Origin: Bacteroidota bacterium
Lineage (GTDB): Bacteria > Bacteroidota > Bacteroidia > JACPRZ01
Direction: 5' to 3'
Length of the DNA stretch: 64,000 nucleotides
Assembly: GCA_016193485.1 (NCBI GenBank)
Contig: JACPRZ010000024.1
Location: forward strand, 21,447-85,446
The notes beneath the pieces are model-generated. The model did not search any database, was not told the origin of the DNA, and worked only from the letters and a program-made list of their open reading frames with translations. A program made the position numbers and the translations under genes. Of the stretch, positions 35,401 through 42,731 are shown piece after piece (the first letter of the stretch is position 1; each line of letters opens with the position of its first letter).

Positions 35401-35795
35401 AGCCGAAATTGCACAAGGAAACTACATCCGAACCGGCAGTCCCGGTGGAAAGCGCAATCATCTATTACGAATACCGGAAGGCGATTGTCCCTAAGGAATT
35501 TTACGAAGCATTGAAAGGCATTGCTGAGAAAGCGAAAGAAAATCCGAAATATAAAGTAAGGGTAAAGGGGTATACTGATGATGTCGGATCCCTGGAGGAT
35601 AACCTGGGTCTTTCGCGAAAGCGCGCATATAATGTTGGCAGAAAACTGATGCAATACGGTGTTACTGCAACCAAAATCAGAACCAATTACTACGGAGAGA
35701 AAAAACCCGTTGCTCCTAACCGTAACCCCGATGGCAGCGATAATCCTGATGGAAGGGCGAAGAACAGGAGGGTGGAGGTGATAGTCATTCAGTAG
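32433..35795 (+). CDS. OmpA-family protein with PD40 propeller and eight ~82-residue repeats
   Basis: This is a 1,120-residue envelope protein. A signal peptide (about 1-20) is followed by a PD40/WD40-like beta-propeller (about 35-310) with repeated segments such as HPYLSADGQSLYFISD and NGDSTLFFTSDG. Eight tandem repeats of about 82 residues follow (321-975), each with a GDTL..F.F.KLP half and a RY/RH..LP half. The OmpA peptidoglycan-binding domain is at about 1005-1120 (VKGYTDDVGS, NLGLSRKRA, NRRVEVIV). Propeller-OmpA proteins of this general plan include PorE and partners encoded beside SprF/PorP. It probably links an outer-membrane complex to peptidoglycan. The repeat block is unusually long, and I do not recognise it as a named domain. 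Confidence 0.88.
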   Translation: MQRTVFVLRILLISFTAVYGQEEPAGRQEVQLKPVFKVSQVKTINSNRNDFCPVVSGNRIIFVSERESDFLNYGEDRSKRELNLTIQSSGFSGSVDSATFTRPRLFSEPLSAFHHSGPITFTKDGNYAILTGVEFYKDKDDSVYRPRLYAITRAKNSWSKPALLNFIRKGYSYSHPYLSADGQSLYFISDIPGGYGQKDIYSSKRNGDGWSDPVNLGPVINNTGNQLFPFLNGDSTLFFTSDGHRGLGGLDLFYSKNADGKWNKVTNAGSTINSVSDDFGIFFNDDNRTGYFSSSRAGGAGGDDIYRFAMQLIPPPQPAQLYLIGPQGDTLMTAVKNDEGFFSFRKIPFDRKYSFYLKGDSSFADDEIKLILADFRDKILFTTAVRDSGNFFRYEYLPDEKIRLYLVNRKGDTLFVSTRTRDEFFVFSKLPVSVNRIFLLDEKAGDPAAEIKLVIHDEKGNIFFTTAAQEKDNRYRYQFLPDEKLKIYLLNELGDTIAISTKDKDGYFLFRKLPPEISCIFTLDENDTTTALIKLIEYDEKGVGRIIVINRSKDGKFRFVKLPYKDAVLCMLSLQGDTLMIAFPDKLGNFVFNKFPVTADGVFKISGGDPGLLDYSQVIFRSGNVEAVTNLVKDEKGNYRTNRLPFSGARLYVVSPAGDTLLVARRDEKGNFIFEKLPSSPNYIFTFTNVDPSLVNSANILFAKKDADDVSLLLEKEKTGDFRHVKLPFAESKLYLISTDGDTLMVAIMNERGKYVFKRLPPNPHYVFAYSGDEPGLMKDADVVFRKSSGEEINILVSRGKDGLYRHEKLPFASAKLYLLSLQGDTLMIASQDEYGNFIFDKLPPQQHYIFAIESSDPEAFKNAEIIFVSKSGERVKVTAVRGGDNLFRHEKLPFSDAKLYIISEKGDTLMIATPNELGFFVFEKLPENVKYYFAADPRALEMLEDIKIIYMDASGKKTTAQISRDPKHQFRYQSLPTLKSATKTEKTAEPKLHKETTSEPAVPVESAIIYYEYRKAIVPKEFYEALKGIAEKAKENPKYKVRVKGYTDDVGSLEDNLGLSRKRAYNVGRKLMQYGVTATKIRTNYYGEKKPVAPNRNPDGSDNPDGRAKNRRVEVIVIQ

Positions 35796-35840
35796 TCATT
35801 CAATTTCCATTCGTAGTAAATAGTAGTAAGGTGTTCAGAA

Positions 35841-35931
35841 ACATTAAGCCGGCATTAGGTGGGCATTAATGGGCATTCACAGGTATTGAATCAAACGTCA
35901 TTGCGAATTGGAAATTAGAAATTGGTAATTT
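35841..35931. repeat. Two short-period repeats at the convergent OmpA/hydrolase junction
   Basis: The 119-bp gap between the OmpA-like gene and the hydrolase contains gggcatta-type units (35841-35879) and an aattggaaattag-type unit run (35905-35931). The second run overlaps the hydrolase 3' end and supplies its last residues (QITNF) and stop codon. No hairpin terminator was found here. Confidence 0.65.
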
Positions 35932-36661
35932 GTTGATTCAGGAAGTTCTCCAATGCTTTCCATACCTTTTTATGATCTCCATTATCGCTCCACAATGCGC
36001 TTGAACCATGGCGGCTTTTAACATCAGGAATATATTGAACTGCTTTTCCTTCTTTCACTGATTTGAGGAGGGTGGCTACCCCAGGCGCTTCTGATTTTGA
36101 TGATGCGGTAAACACCGGCTTATCCAATCCAAGAATGGTTTTAGCAAGATGGAGTACATTATCGAAATATTCACCGGGACTGAAGGCAATCACAGCCATT
36201 ACCCTATCATTCTCTTTTGCAATTTTAAGCGCCAGTGATGCGGAATAGGAACTCCCGAAAAGAATAACTTTTTTATTATAGATTTTGAAAATATATTCAA
36301 TCGCGGCTACAATATCCTGCTCCGCATCAAGGTAACCGACCGGTTTTTTGTGTCCAATGGCCTTGGCAGCGGTTTCATTTTTTATCCCATTAACTTCCCC
36401 CCCCGAACGCTGGTCAATGGCTACACAGTTGAATCCGAGCGTATTCAGTTTTTTTGCCGTTTCAATGTATTCACCCCGGCTGTAGCGCGCCTGGTGGCAG
36501 AGGAGGATGAAGGGCTTGGTTTTGTCAATAATGTATTCATCCGCAGTAATGAGCAAACCATCTGATGAAGGAAAAGCGATGGTTTTCTGCGATATGGACT
36601 GTGAAGTTTGCATGATGGTTGCAGAAATCAGGAATATATAATAGAGATTTTTGTTTTTCAT
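35915..36661 (-). CDS. Alpha/beta hydrolase (dienelactone hydrolase-like), exported
   Basis: This 248-residue protein has a signal-like N-terminus (MKNKNLYYIFLISATIMQTS) and an alpha/beta-hydrolase core. The nucleophile elbow is GSSYSAS near residue 126, in which the usual final Gly of GxSxG is Ser. The strand before the oxyanion region is FILLCHQA, and a late RHGSS segment may carry the catalytic His. Substrate is unknown. The start at 36661 is preferred over 36703 because it begins the signal sequence, and a TAAATTTG -7-like box lies at 36680-36687 on the minus strand. The last residues are encoded by a simple intergenic-type repeat. Confidence 0.8.
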   Translation of the reverse strand: MKNKNLYYIFLISATIMQTSQSISQKTIAFPSSDGLLITADEYIIDKTKPFILLCHQARYSRGEYIETAKKLNTLGFNCVAIDQRSGGEVNGIKNETAAKAIGHKKPVGYLDAEQDIVAAIEYIFKIYNKKVILFGSSYSASLALKIAKENDRVMAVIAFSPGEYFDNVLHLAKTILGLDKPVFTASSKSEAPGVATLLKSVKEGKAVQYIPDVKSRHGSSALWSDNGDHKKVWKALENFLNQQITNF

Positions 36662-36679
36662 TAGCAGGTAATAAATAAG

Positions 36680-36687
36680 CAAATTTA
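36680..36687 (-). promoter_or_regulatory. -7 box for the alpha/beta hydrolase gene
   Basis: The minus strand reads TAAATTTG, an exact TAnnTTTG match 18 bp before the ATG at 36661. The region is AT-rich, so chance is possible. Confidence 0.35.
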
Positions 36688-36793
36688 GATATTTCAATAG
36701 CATCTTTTCGTAATTGTTTTTTTCCTTATATTAGGGGCGTTTTAGATAATTCTTTTTTTAATCGTATTTTCCACATCCCCAAAAAATATTTCA

Positions 36794-37090
36794 ATGGTCA
36801 AATATAAATACAAACCCCAAATTTCAAAAAAGGCATTCTGGGATACCGAATTTGAGAAATTGGATTACGAAAAAAATGCAGAGGCGATTATTGAGGCGGT
36901 ATTTAATTACGGAACACTGGATGATGTTTTGGAAGTGATGGTTTGCTATGGCGATGATGTCGTAAAGCAAACTCTTGTTAATGCCTACTATTTAGATGGA
37001 GGTGCAAGAAATCTTGCTCACGTTTTTTTTAACCTTAAGCCAACTGATTTGAAATGCAATCCGAGGAAACCGCTTCACTTCACATATTAA
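36794..37090 (+). CDS. Small protein paired with an AbiEii-like nucleotidyltransferase
   Basis: This 98-residue soluble protein has no recognised catalytic motif. It is acidic in its first half (TEFEKLDYEKNAEAIIEAVF) and mainly helical by appearance. Its end overlaps the next gene by 37 bp in another frame, so the two are translationally coupled. Small proteins in this position before AbiEii-like nucleotidyltransferases are usually considered the antitoxin or accessory half of the pair. That is inference from arrangement, since it lacks an obvious DNA-binding helix-turn-helix. Confidence 0.7.
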   Translation: MVKYKYKPQISKKAFWDTEFEKLDYEKNAEAIIEAVFNYGTLDDVLEVMVCYGDDVVKQTLVNAYYLDGGARNLAHVFFNLKPTDLKCNPRKPLHFTY

Positions 37091-37761
37091 AACTCGTCAG
37101 GGAAATCCAGGCGATAAAAGGATTTGAAAATTTCCGACTCGTTGGTGGAAGCGCACTTGCCCTGCAATTAAAGCACCGGGTAAGCGTAGATGTTGCTTTA
37201 TTTTCTGAAAAAACAATAGATAAAAGCCGACTATTCGCTATTTTGCCTGAAAATTTTAAGGATTTAAGCGGATTGATTGACCGAGGAATCGGAGTGGTTT
37301 GCAATATCAAAAACATTAAAGTTGACTTTTTTTATGATGGCGGTAAATTTATTCGGCCTCCGGTTGAAAAGCAGGGAATTATCATGGCTTCGCTTGAAGA
37401 TGTTACTGCTATGAAACTAAATGCAATAACTAACCGCGCGGCACAAAAAGATTTTTATGACATTGCGGTTTTAACCGAAAAGTTTTCTGTCCGTGAAATG
37501 ATCCGGTTTTATATGGAGAAATATCCGTATATGGATGTGAGGGGACCCTTGGAACATCTGAAAAAGCATGATGCTGCGGATAATGACAATAATAGGATTC
37601 AGACGCTGATTCCGCTCACATGGCAGCAGGCAAAAGAAAAAATAAACAATGCCCATGAAATTTTTATTTCAGAAATGAAAGCGGAAAAACAAAAACAAAT
37701 TGAAGAACGGCTCAAAAAAGCCGGTGAATTGGTAGAGAAAAAGAAAAAGAAAAAAACTTGA
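37054..37761 (+). CDS. Nucleotidyltransferase AbiEii/AbiGii toxin-like protein
   Basis: This 235-residue protein of the AbiEii-like nucleotidyltransferase superfamily has the core motif LVGGSALALQLKHRVSVDVA near residues 27-46, a later strand VDFFYDG near 91, and the family segment MASLEDVTAMKLNAI..RAAQKDFYDIAVL near 111-145. The tail is very lysine-rich. Family members usually read HR.S.DiDLF, where the two Asp bind metal. Here it reads SVDVALF, so the second Asp is Ala, which may abolish activity. The overlapping upstream gene would be the partner. It may be a decayed or repurposed member of a toxin-antitoxin or abortive-infection type pair. Confidence 0.82.
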   Translation: MQSEETASLHILKLVREIQAIKGFENFRLVGGSALALQLKHRVSVDVALFSEKTIDKSRLFAILPENFKDLSGLIDRGIGVVCNIKNIKVDFFYDGGKFIRPPVEKQGIIMASLEDVTAMKLNAITNRAAQKDFYDIAVLTEKFSVREMIRFYMEKYPYMDVRGPLEHLKKHDAADNDNNRIQTLIPLTWQQAKEKINNAHEIFISEMKAEKQKQIEERLKKAGELVEKKKKKKT

Positions 37762-37869
37762 CCGGATGGAAAATTAATAGTATTTTTTTTCAAACCTTTC
37801 ACAACCTGTTTTCGTCTTAAATTATTGAATTCGTTATCTGTGATACGACTTACTGATTATTATTTTACC

Positions 37870-40800
37870 ATGTCTGCATTTAAGAAGATTTCTGTACAAT
37901 TTATTTTACTACTGATTTTGTTTTTTGTCCATTCAATGTCTGTTTCCACAGCACAGACCATCCTATGGCAATCAGGCTTTGAAACCGGTGACCCGTCTTT
38001 TATCTACGATGGCGTGCAGGTGCCCTTCAATTCAACTTCTTCGCCTTACGCGGGAACAAACCACGGGCAAATTAACGGAGGATGCTCGGGAGGTACTGCC
38101 GGCTGCTATGACGGTTCAATTATTACCCCCCTGTTAACTTTTTATCCGGGTTGTAACTATTCAGTAAAGGTCTATGCGAAAAGGGTGACTGGAGCCGGAA
38201 ATATGACTATTGCCAAAGCAATAACGGCAACCAATACCGCCATTAAAGGCGCAACCGGCTCCGATGTAATCATGGCATCCACTGCCGTTTCTACTGCGTA
38301 CACATTGTATTCAGGAACATTTTCTGTTACGACTACCGAATCAAAATATATCGGTTTCCAGATGTTTTTTGCAGGCGGTGGCGGCCAGTCCGGCTCCCAA
38401 ATGCAGATTGATAATGTAGTAATAACAAAAGAATGTCCTTCGTGCTTCAACGGCATACAGGACGGAGATGAAACAGGTATTGATTGCGGAGGCACTCTTT
38501 GCGCAGGCGCTGCGCCTGTTGGCGGCACGGTTTCCCCCCCTACGCAAACACTTTCCTGCGGCTTGGGTAATTTCACTCTTACCCTTGCCGGGCATACCGG
38601 TAACCCGCAATGGCAGGCATCCCGCGATGGCGGTTCAATATGGTACGACCTGCCAAGTGAAACAGGCACAACTTTTACCGGTTCCGTAAGAAATACAACT
38701 CTATTCAGAGTGAACGTTTCTAATGACGGCTGTACCCCAACCCCCGCCTACTCATCAATTGCTACGGTTACTATCACGGGTGTTGGCAACAAAACCTGGC
38801 TTACTTCAGGAACTAGCGACTGGGGCAACGGTGCCAACTGGAACCCTTCCGGTTTTCCCGGTGCCTGCGACAATGTTACCATACCCGCAGGAGGAATCCA
38901 GCCGGTAATTACTGCAAATGCCGGCTGCAATAACATTTTCATAAATGCGAGCGCTACACTTACAATAAACGGGGGGGGTACACAATTCTTTACTGTGTAT
39001 GGCGACTTTATCAATAACGGCACTCTTAATGACGCTTCTTCCACCCAGCCAACCCTCCTTGCGGGCAGGAGCCCATGCTTCTTTGGCGGTTCCGGGACTT
39101 TTTGGGACGGAAGTAATTATGTAGGCAAATTCACGATAGCGGCAAATGCTGCCTATACGCTTACTTCAAATATAAATCCGCTATATGGCTTTGAAATTCA
39201 AAGTAACGGCTCCCTTTCCCTCTCTTACTATAAGATGATTGTGACCAATACATGGAATCAAATCGGATATTTTTTCGGCAATGCGGGCATACTTGAAGCG
39301 CGGGGTTCAGCAGGAACAATAACATCCTCCACTTCAACATGGGGAAAAGGAACCTTACACATGAATTTCAATCCGCCTGTGCCTTCCCAGACGTTTTTTA
39401 CTCCTGATGATTATTATAATATCATCTTTGAAAACCTTGGCAACTCTGTTTCCATTGACGTTACTCCATTTGATGTTACCAATGATTTTACCATTAAACC
39501 CTCAACAACCGTAACATTCGGCACAAACGGCACTGTTCTCAATATCGGTGGAACATTAGGAGGCGATTTTACCAATGATGGTACTTTCACTCCTGCCGGT
39601 TCCTTTGTGGTTTTAAAAGGACTTTCTGAACAGGAAATAAAAGGTACAAGTTCAACTGTATTTGATAATCTTACAATCAATAACGCATCTTCAACAGGGG
39701 TTATCGTTGCAAAAGAATGTACCGTTAATACTACTCTTACCCTCACCGATGCAATTCTCAATACTGACCAGTACGGGAAATACATTTACCTTTCTTCTAC
39801 CGCTTCGGTTTCACCTGCAGGTGGCTCTTCTGCAAGTTATATTGACGGCTTTATTCAGAAAGCCGGCAACACCGCCTTTATTTTTCCTACCGGTGACGGA
39901 ACAAAATGGAGAAGAATTGCTATTGGGGCGCCTTCCATTTCCTCCACGTACAGGGCAAAATATTGGAATTCCGGGTTCTCTAATTATACCATAACCCCCC
40001 CCCTTACAGATGTAAGCCAGATTGAATATTGGATTCTTGACCGCATGATTGGCACAGGCAATACAACTGTGGCTTTTAACTGGGAAGATGCTTCTGCAAG
40101 CGGCATTGACGATTGCCCGGACCTTACTATTGCAAAGTGGAATGGAACTTCATGGGTTGAACAGTCGGCTACTGCCACCGGCTCCTGCACAGGAACAGGC
40201 ACGGGTTCCGTGGTTACCAATAGCGCAGTTTTATCCTTCAGCCCCTTCACCTTTGGTTCAAAGTCACTTGCGGTAAACCCTTTGGGAATGATTCTCGGTT
40301 GCTTTGCGACAATCAGTTCAACATTTACAAATGTTACTTGTCCTAATGCCGGAGACGGTACAATAGATATTACTGTGACGGGCGCTACTCCGCCTAAGAC
40401 CTATTTATGGAATGATGGCGCGATAACCGAAGACAGAACAGCTCTTGCCGCAGGAACCTTTACTGTAACTATCACAGATGCAGAACCCTGCACATACACC
40501 GAAACCGTTACCATTACCCAGCCGGCTGATACGGTTGTAACCGGTACTATTGCGCCTACTACTTATTGCGCTGGGAATTCCGTTTCAGTGCCATATACCT
40601 TATTTTGCAACGTTAATGCGGGTAATGTTTTTACCGCCCAACTCTCCGATGCTGCCGGGAGTTTTGCAGCGCCAACCAATATCGGCATCATATCTTCAAC
40701 AACATCCGGGACAATTGCCGCAACTATTCCCGTTGCGCAACCCTCCGGTAGCGGTTATCGCATTCGGGTTGTTTCTTCCGACCCAATAACTACAGGTTCT

Positions 40801-41454
40801 GATAATGGAACTGACCTTACAGTCAATTCCAATCCAACGCCAACCATCACCGCAGGAGGTCCGACAACATTCTGTGCGGGGGGGAGTGTAACGCTGACAT
40901 CGTCCGCAGCGAGTTCATATTCCTGGAGTACAACCGAAACAACCGCAAGCATCAACGTAACTGCAAGTGGAAATTATACGGTCACCGTCACTGACGGGAA
41001 TGGCTGCACCGGAGCATCAGCGCCAACAACGGTAACAGTTAATTCCAATCCCACACCAACGATTACAGCAGGTGGTCCAACAACGTTCTGCGCAGGGGGG
41101 AGTGTAACGCTGACTTCGTCCGCAGCGAGTTCATATTCCTGGAGTACAACCGAAACAACCGCAAGCATCAACGTAACTGCAAGCGGGAATTATAGGGAAT
41201 GGCTGTACGGGAGTATCAGCGCCAACAACGGTAACCGTCAATTCCAATCCTACGCCAACGATTACCGCGGGAGGTCCGACAACATTCTGTGCGGGGGGGA
41301 GTGTAACGCTGACTTCAAGTATAGCAAGTTCCTATTCATGGAGTACGACAGAAACAACCGCAAGCATCAATGTAACTGCAGGCGGAAGTTATACTGTCAC
41401 TGTTACAGACGGCAACGGTTGCACAGGAACGGCAAATCAGGCAATAACCGTTAA
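37870..41454 (+). CDS. Second giant adhesin, 5' part (frameshifted)
   Basis: This is the amino-terminal part of a giant adhesin whose remainder continues in another frame from 41195. From the ATG at 37870: signal peptide (MSAFKKISVQFILLLILFF); a carbohydrate-binding-like beta domain; the motif CFNGIQDGDETGIDCGG; an Ig-like domain; a beta-sandwich beginning TWLTSGTSDW; a domain with FPTGDGTKWRRIA at about residues 655-797 shared with adhesin 1; one SprB repeat; and the first copies of a 71-residue Ig-like repeat. The normal protein ends near residue 1108 (nt 41194). The residues after that, to the stop at 41454, are a wrong-frame tail of low complexity. The start at 37825 (TTG) is rejected because it precedes the signal peptide. 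Confidence 0.82.
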   Translation: MSAFKKISVQFILLLILFFVHSMSVSTAQTILWQSGFETGDPSFIYDGVQVPFNSTSSPYAGTNHGQINGGCSGGTAGCYDGSIITPLLTFYPGCNYSVKVYAKRVTGAGNMTIAKAITATNTAIKGATGSDVIMASTAVSTAYTLYSGTFSVTTTESKYIGFQMFFAGGGGQSGSQMQIDNVVITKECPSCFNGIQDGDETGIDCGGTLCAGAAPVGGTVSPPTQTLSCGLGNFTLTLAGHTGNPQWQASRDGGSIWYDLPSETGTTFTGSVRNTTLFRVNVSNDGCTPTPAYSSIATVTITGVGNKTWLTSGTSDWGNGANWNPSGFPGACDNVTIPAGGIQPVITANAGCNNIFINASATLTINGGGTQFFTVYGDFINNGTLNDASSTQPTLLAGRSPCFFGGSGTFWDGSNYVGKFTIAANAAYTLTSNINPLYGFEIQSNGSLSLSYYKMIVTNTWNQIGYFFGNAGILEARGSAGTITSSTSTWGKGTLHMNFNPPVPSQTFFTPDDYYNIIFENLGNSVSIDVTPFDVTNDFTIKPSTTVTFGTNGTVLNIGGTLGGDFTNDGTFTPAGSFVVLKGLSEQEIKGTSSTVFDNLTINNASSTGVIVAKECTVNTTLTLTDAILNTDQYGKYIYLSSTASVSPAGGSSASYIDGFIQKAGNTAFIFPTGDGTKWRRIAIGAPSISSTYRAKYWNSGFSNYTITPPLTDVSQIEYWILDRMIGTGNTTVAFNWEDASASGIDDCPDLTIAKWNGTSWVEQSATATGSCTGTGTGSVVTNSAVLSFSPFTFGSKSLAVNPLGMILGCFATISSTFTNVTCPNAGDGTIDITVTGATPPKTYLWNDGAITEDRTALAAGTFTVTITDAEPCTYTETVTITQPADTVVTGTIAPTTYCAGNSVSVPYTLFCNVNAGNVFTAQLSDAAGSFAAPTNIGIISSTTSGTIAATIPVAQPSGSGYRIRVVSSDPITTGSDNGTDLTVNSNPTPTITAGGPTTFCAGGSVTLTSSAASSYSWSTTETTASINVTASGNYTVTVTDGNGCTGASAPTTVTVNSNPTPTITAGGPTTFCAGGSVTLTSSAASSYSWSTTETTASINVTASGNYREWLYGSISANNGNRQFQSYANDYRGRSDNILCGGECNADFKYSKFLFMEYDRNNRKHQCNCRRKLYCHCYRRQRLHRNGKSGNNR

Positions 41455-42731
41455 TTCCAATCCTACGCCAACCATCACCGCAGGAGGACCGACAACATTC
41501 TGTACAGGAGGGAGTGTAACACTTTCATCCAGCGCAGCAAGTTCATATTCCTGGAGTACACTGGAAACAACGCAGAACATTACAGTTTCAGCAAGCGGAA
41601 CATATACGGTAACAGTAACCGATGGCAACGGCTGCACCGGAACAGATGATCAAATTGTAACTGTCAATGCTAATCCAACGCCAACCATTACACCAGGGGG
41701 TCCGACAACCTTCTGTGCAGGTGGGAGTGTAACGCTTTCATCCAGCGCAGCAAGTTCTTATTCCTGGAGCACATTGGAGACAACGCAGAACATTACAGTA
41801 TCAGCAGGCGGAACTTATACGGTAACAGTAACTGATGGGAATGGTTGCACCGGAACAGCGAGTCAGGCAGTAACAGTTAATTCCAATCCCACACCGACAA
41901 TTACCGCAGGCGGTACTACAACATTCTGCGCAGGGGGTTCTGTACTGCTTACTGCCACTGCCGCTGCCACTTATTCCTGGAGCACAACAGAAACCACACA
42001 GGCAATCACTGTTTCCGTAAGCGGAACATATACGGTTACAGTTACTGATGGAAGCGGTTGCACCGGGACAGCGAGTCAGGCAGTAACAGTTAATTCCAAC
42101 CCCACACCAACGATTACCGCAGGCGGACCGACAACATTCTGTGCAGGGGGGAGTGTAACTCTTACTTCCAGCGCAGCAAGTTCCTATTCATGGAGCACAG
42201 CAGAAACAACACAGGCAATCACCGCTTCTGCAGGAGGAACATATACAGTAACAGTAACTGACGGCAATGGTTGCACCGGAACAGCGAGTCAGGCAGTAAC
42301 CGTCAATTCCAATCCTACGCCAACCATTACCGCAGGCGGACCAACAACATTCTGTGCGGGGGGGAGTGTAACGCTGACTTCAAGTTTGGCAAGTTCCTAT
42401 TCCTGGAGCACCACTGAAACAACACAGGCAATTACTGTTTCCGCAACCGGAACTTACACAGTTACAGTAACTGATGGCAACGGCTGCACGGGTACAGCAA
42501 GTCAGGCAGTAACCGTCAATTCCAATCCCACACCAACAATAACCGCAGGCGGACCAACAACATTCTGCGCAGGGGGGAGTGTAACACTTACTTCAAGTTT
42601 AGCAAGTTCCTATTCATGGAGTACAACAGAAACAACACAGGCAATCACCGCTTCTGCAGGGGGAACATATACAGTAACAGTAACTGATGGCAATGGTTGC
42701 ACAGGAACAGCGAGCCAGGTGATAATCGTTG
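40825..42731 (+). repeat. 213-bp tandem array (nine copies) in adhesin 2
   Basis: Units start near 40825, 41041, 41240, 41453, 41666, 41879, 42092, 42305 and 42518, so most are 213 bp (71 codons) apart. Each encodes an Ig-like unit with NSNPTPTITAGGP, TTFCAGGSV, SSYSWST and TVTVTDGNGC. The copy beginning near 41041 is 199 bp long because of a 17-nt loss at 41194/41195. Copies are closely similar at DNA level, so copy number is likely to vary. Confidence 0.93.

Noticed and set aside
36794..37761. Functional phage-defence (AbiE) system
   Set aside because: The DxD motif is altered and the small partner lacks a recognisable AbiEi DNA-binding domain, so defence activity cannot be supported.
41180..41210. 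Programmed ribosomal frameshift in adhesin 2
   Set aside because: No slippery heptamer or downstream structure is evident at the break, and a plain 17-base loss relative to adjacent units explains the shift.
41195..41454. Wrong-frame tail of adhesin 2 part 1 as a real C-terminus
   Set aside because: It is rich in Arg, Cys and Asn from misread repeat sequence, while the correct repeat continues in the other frame at the same position.
40825..42731. Regular repeats resembling a CRISPR or satellite array
   Set aside because: The period is 213 bp, units are wholly coding and in frame, and there are no short repeats separated by unique spacers.
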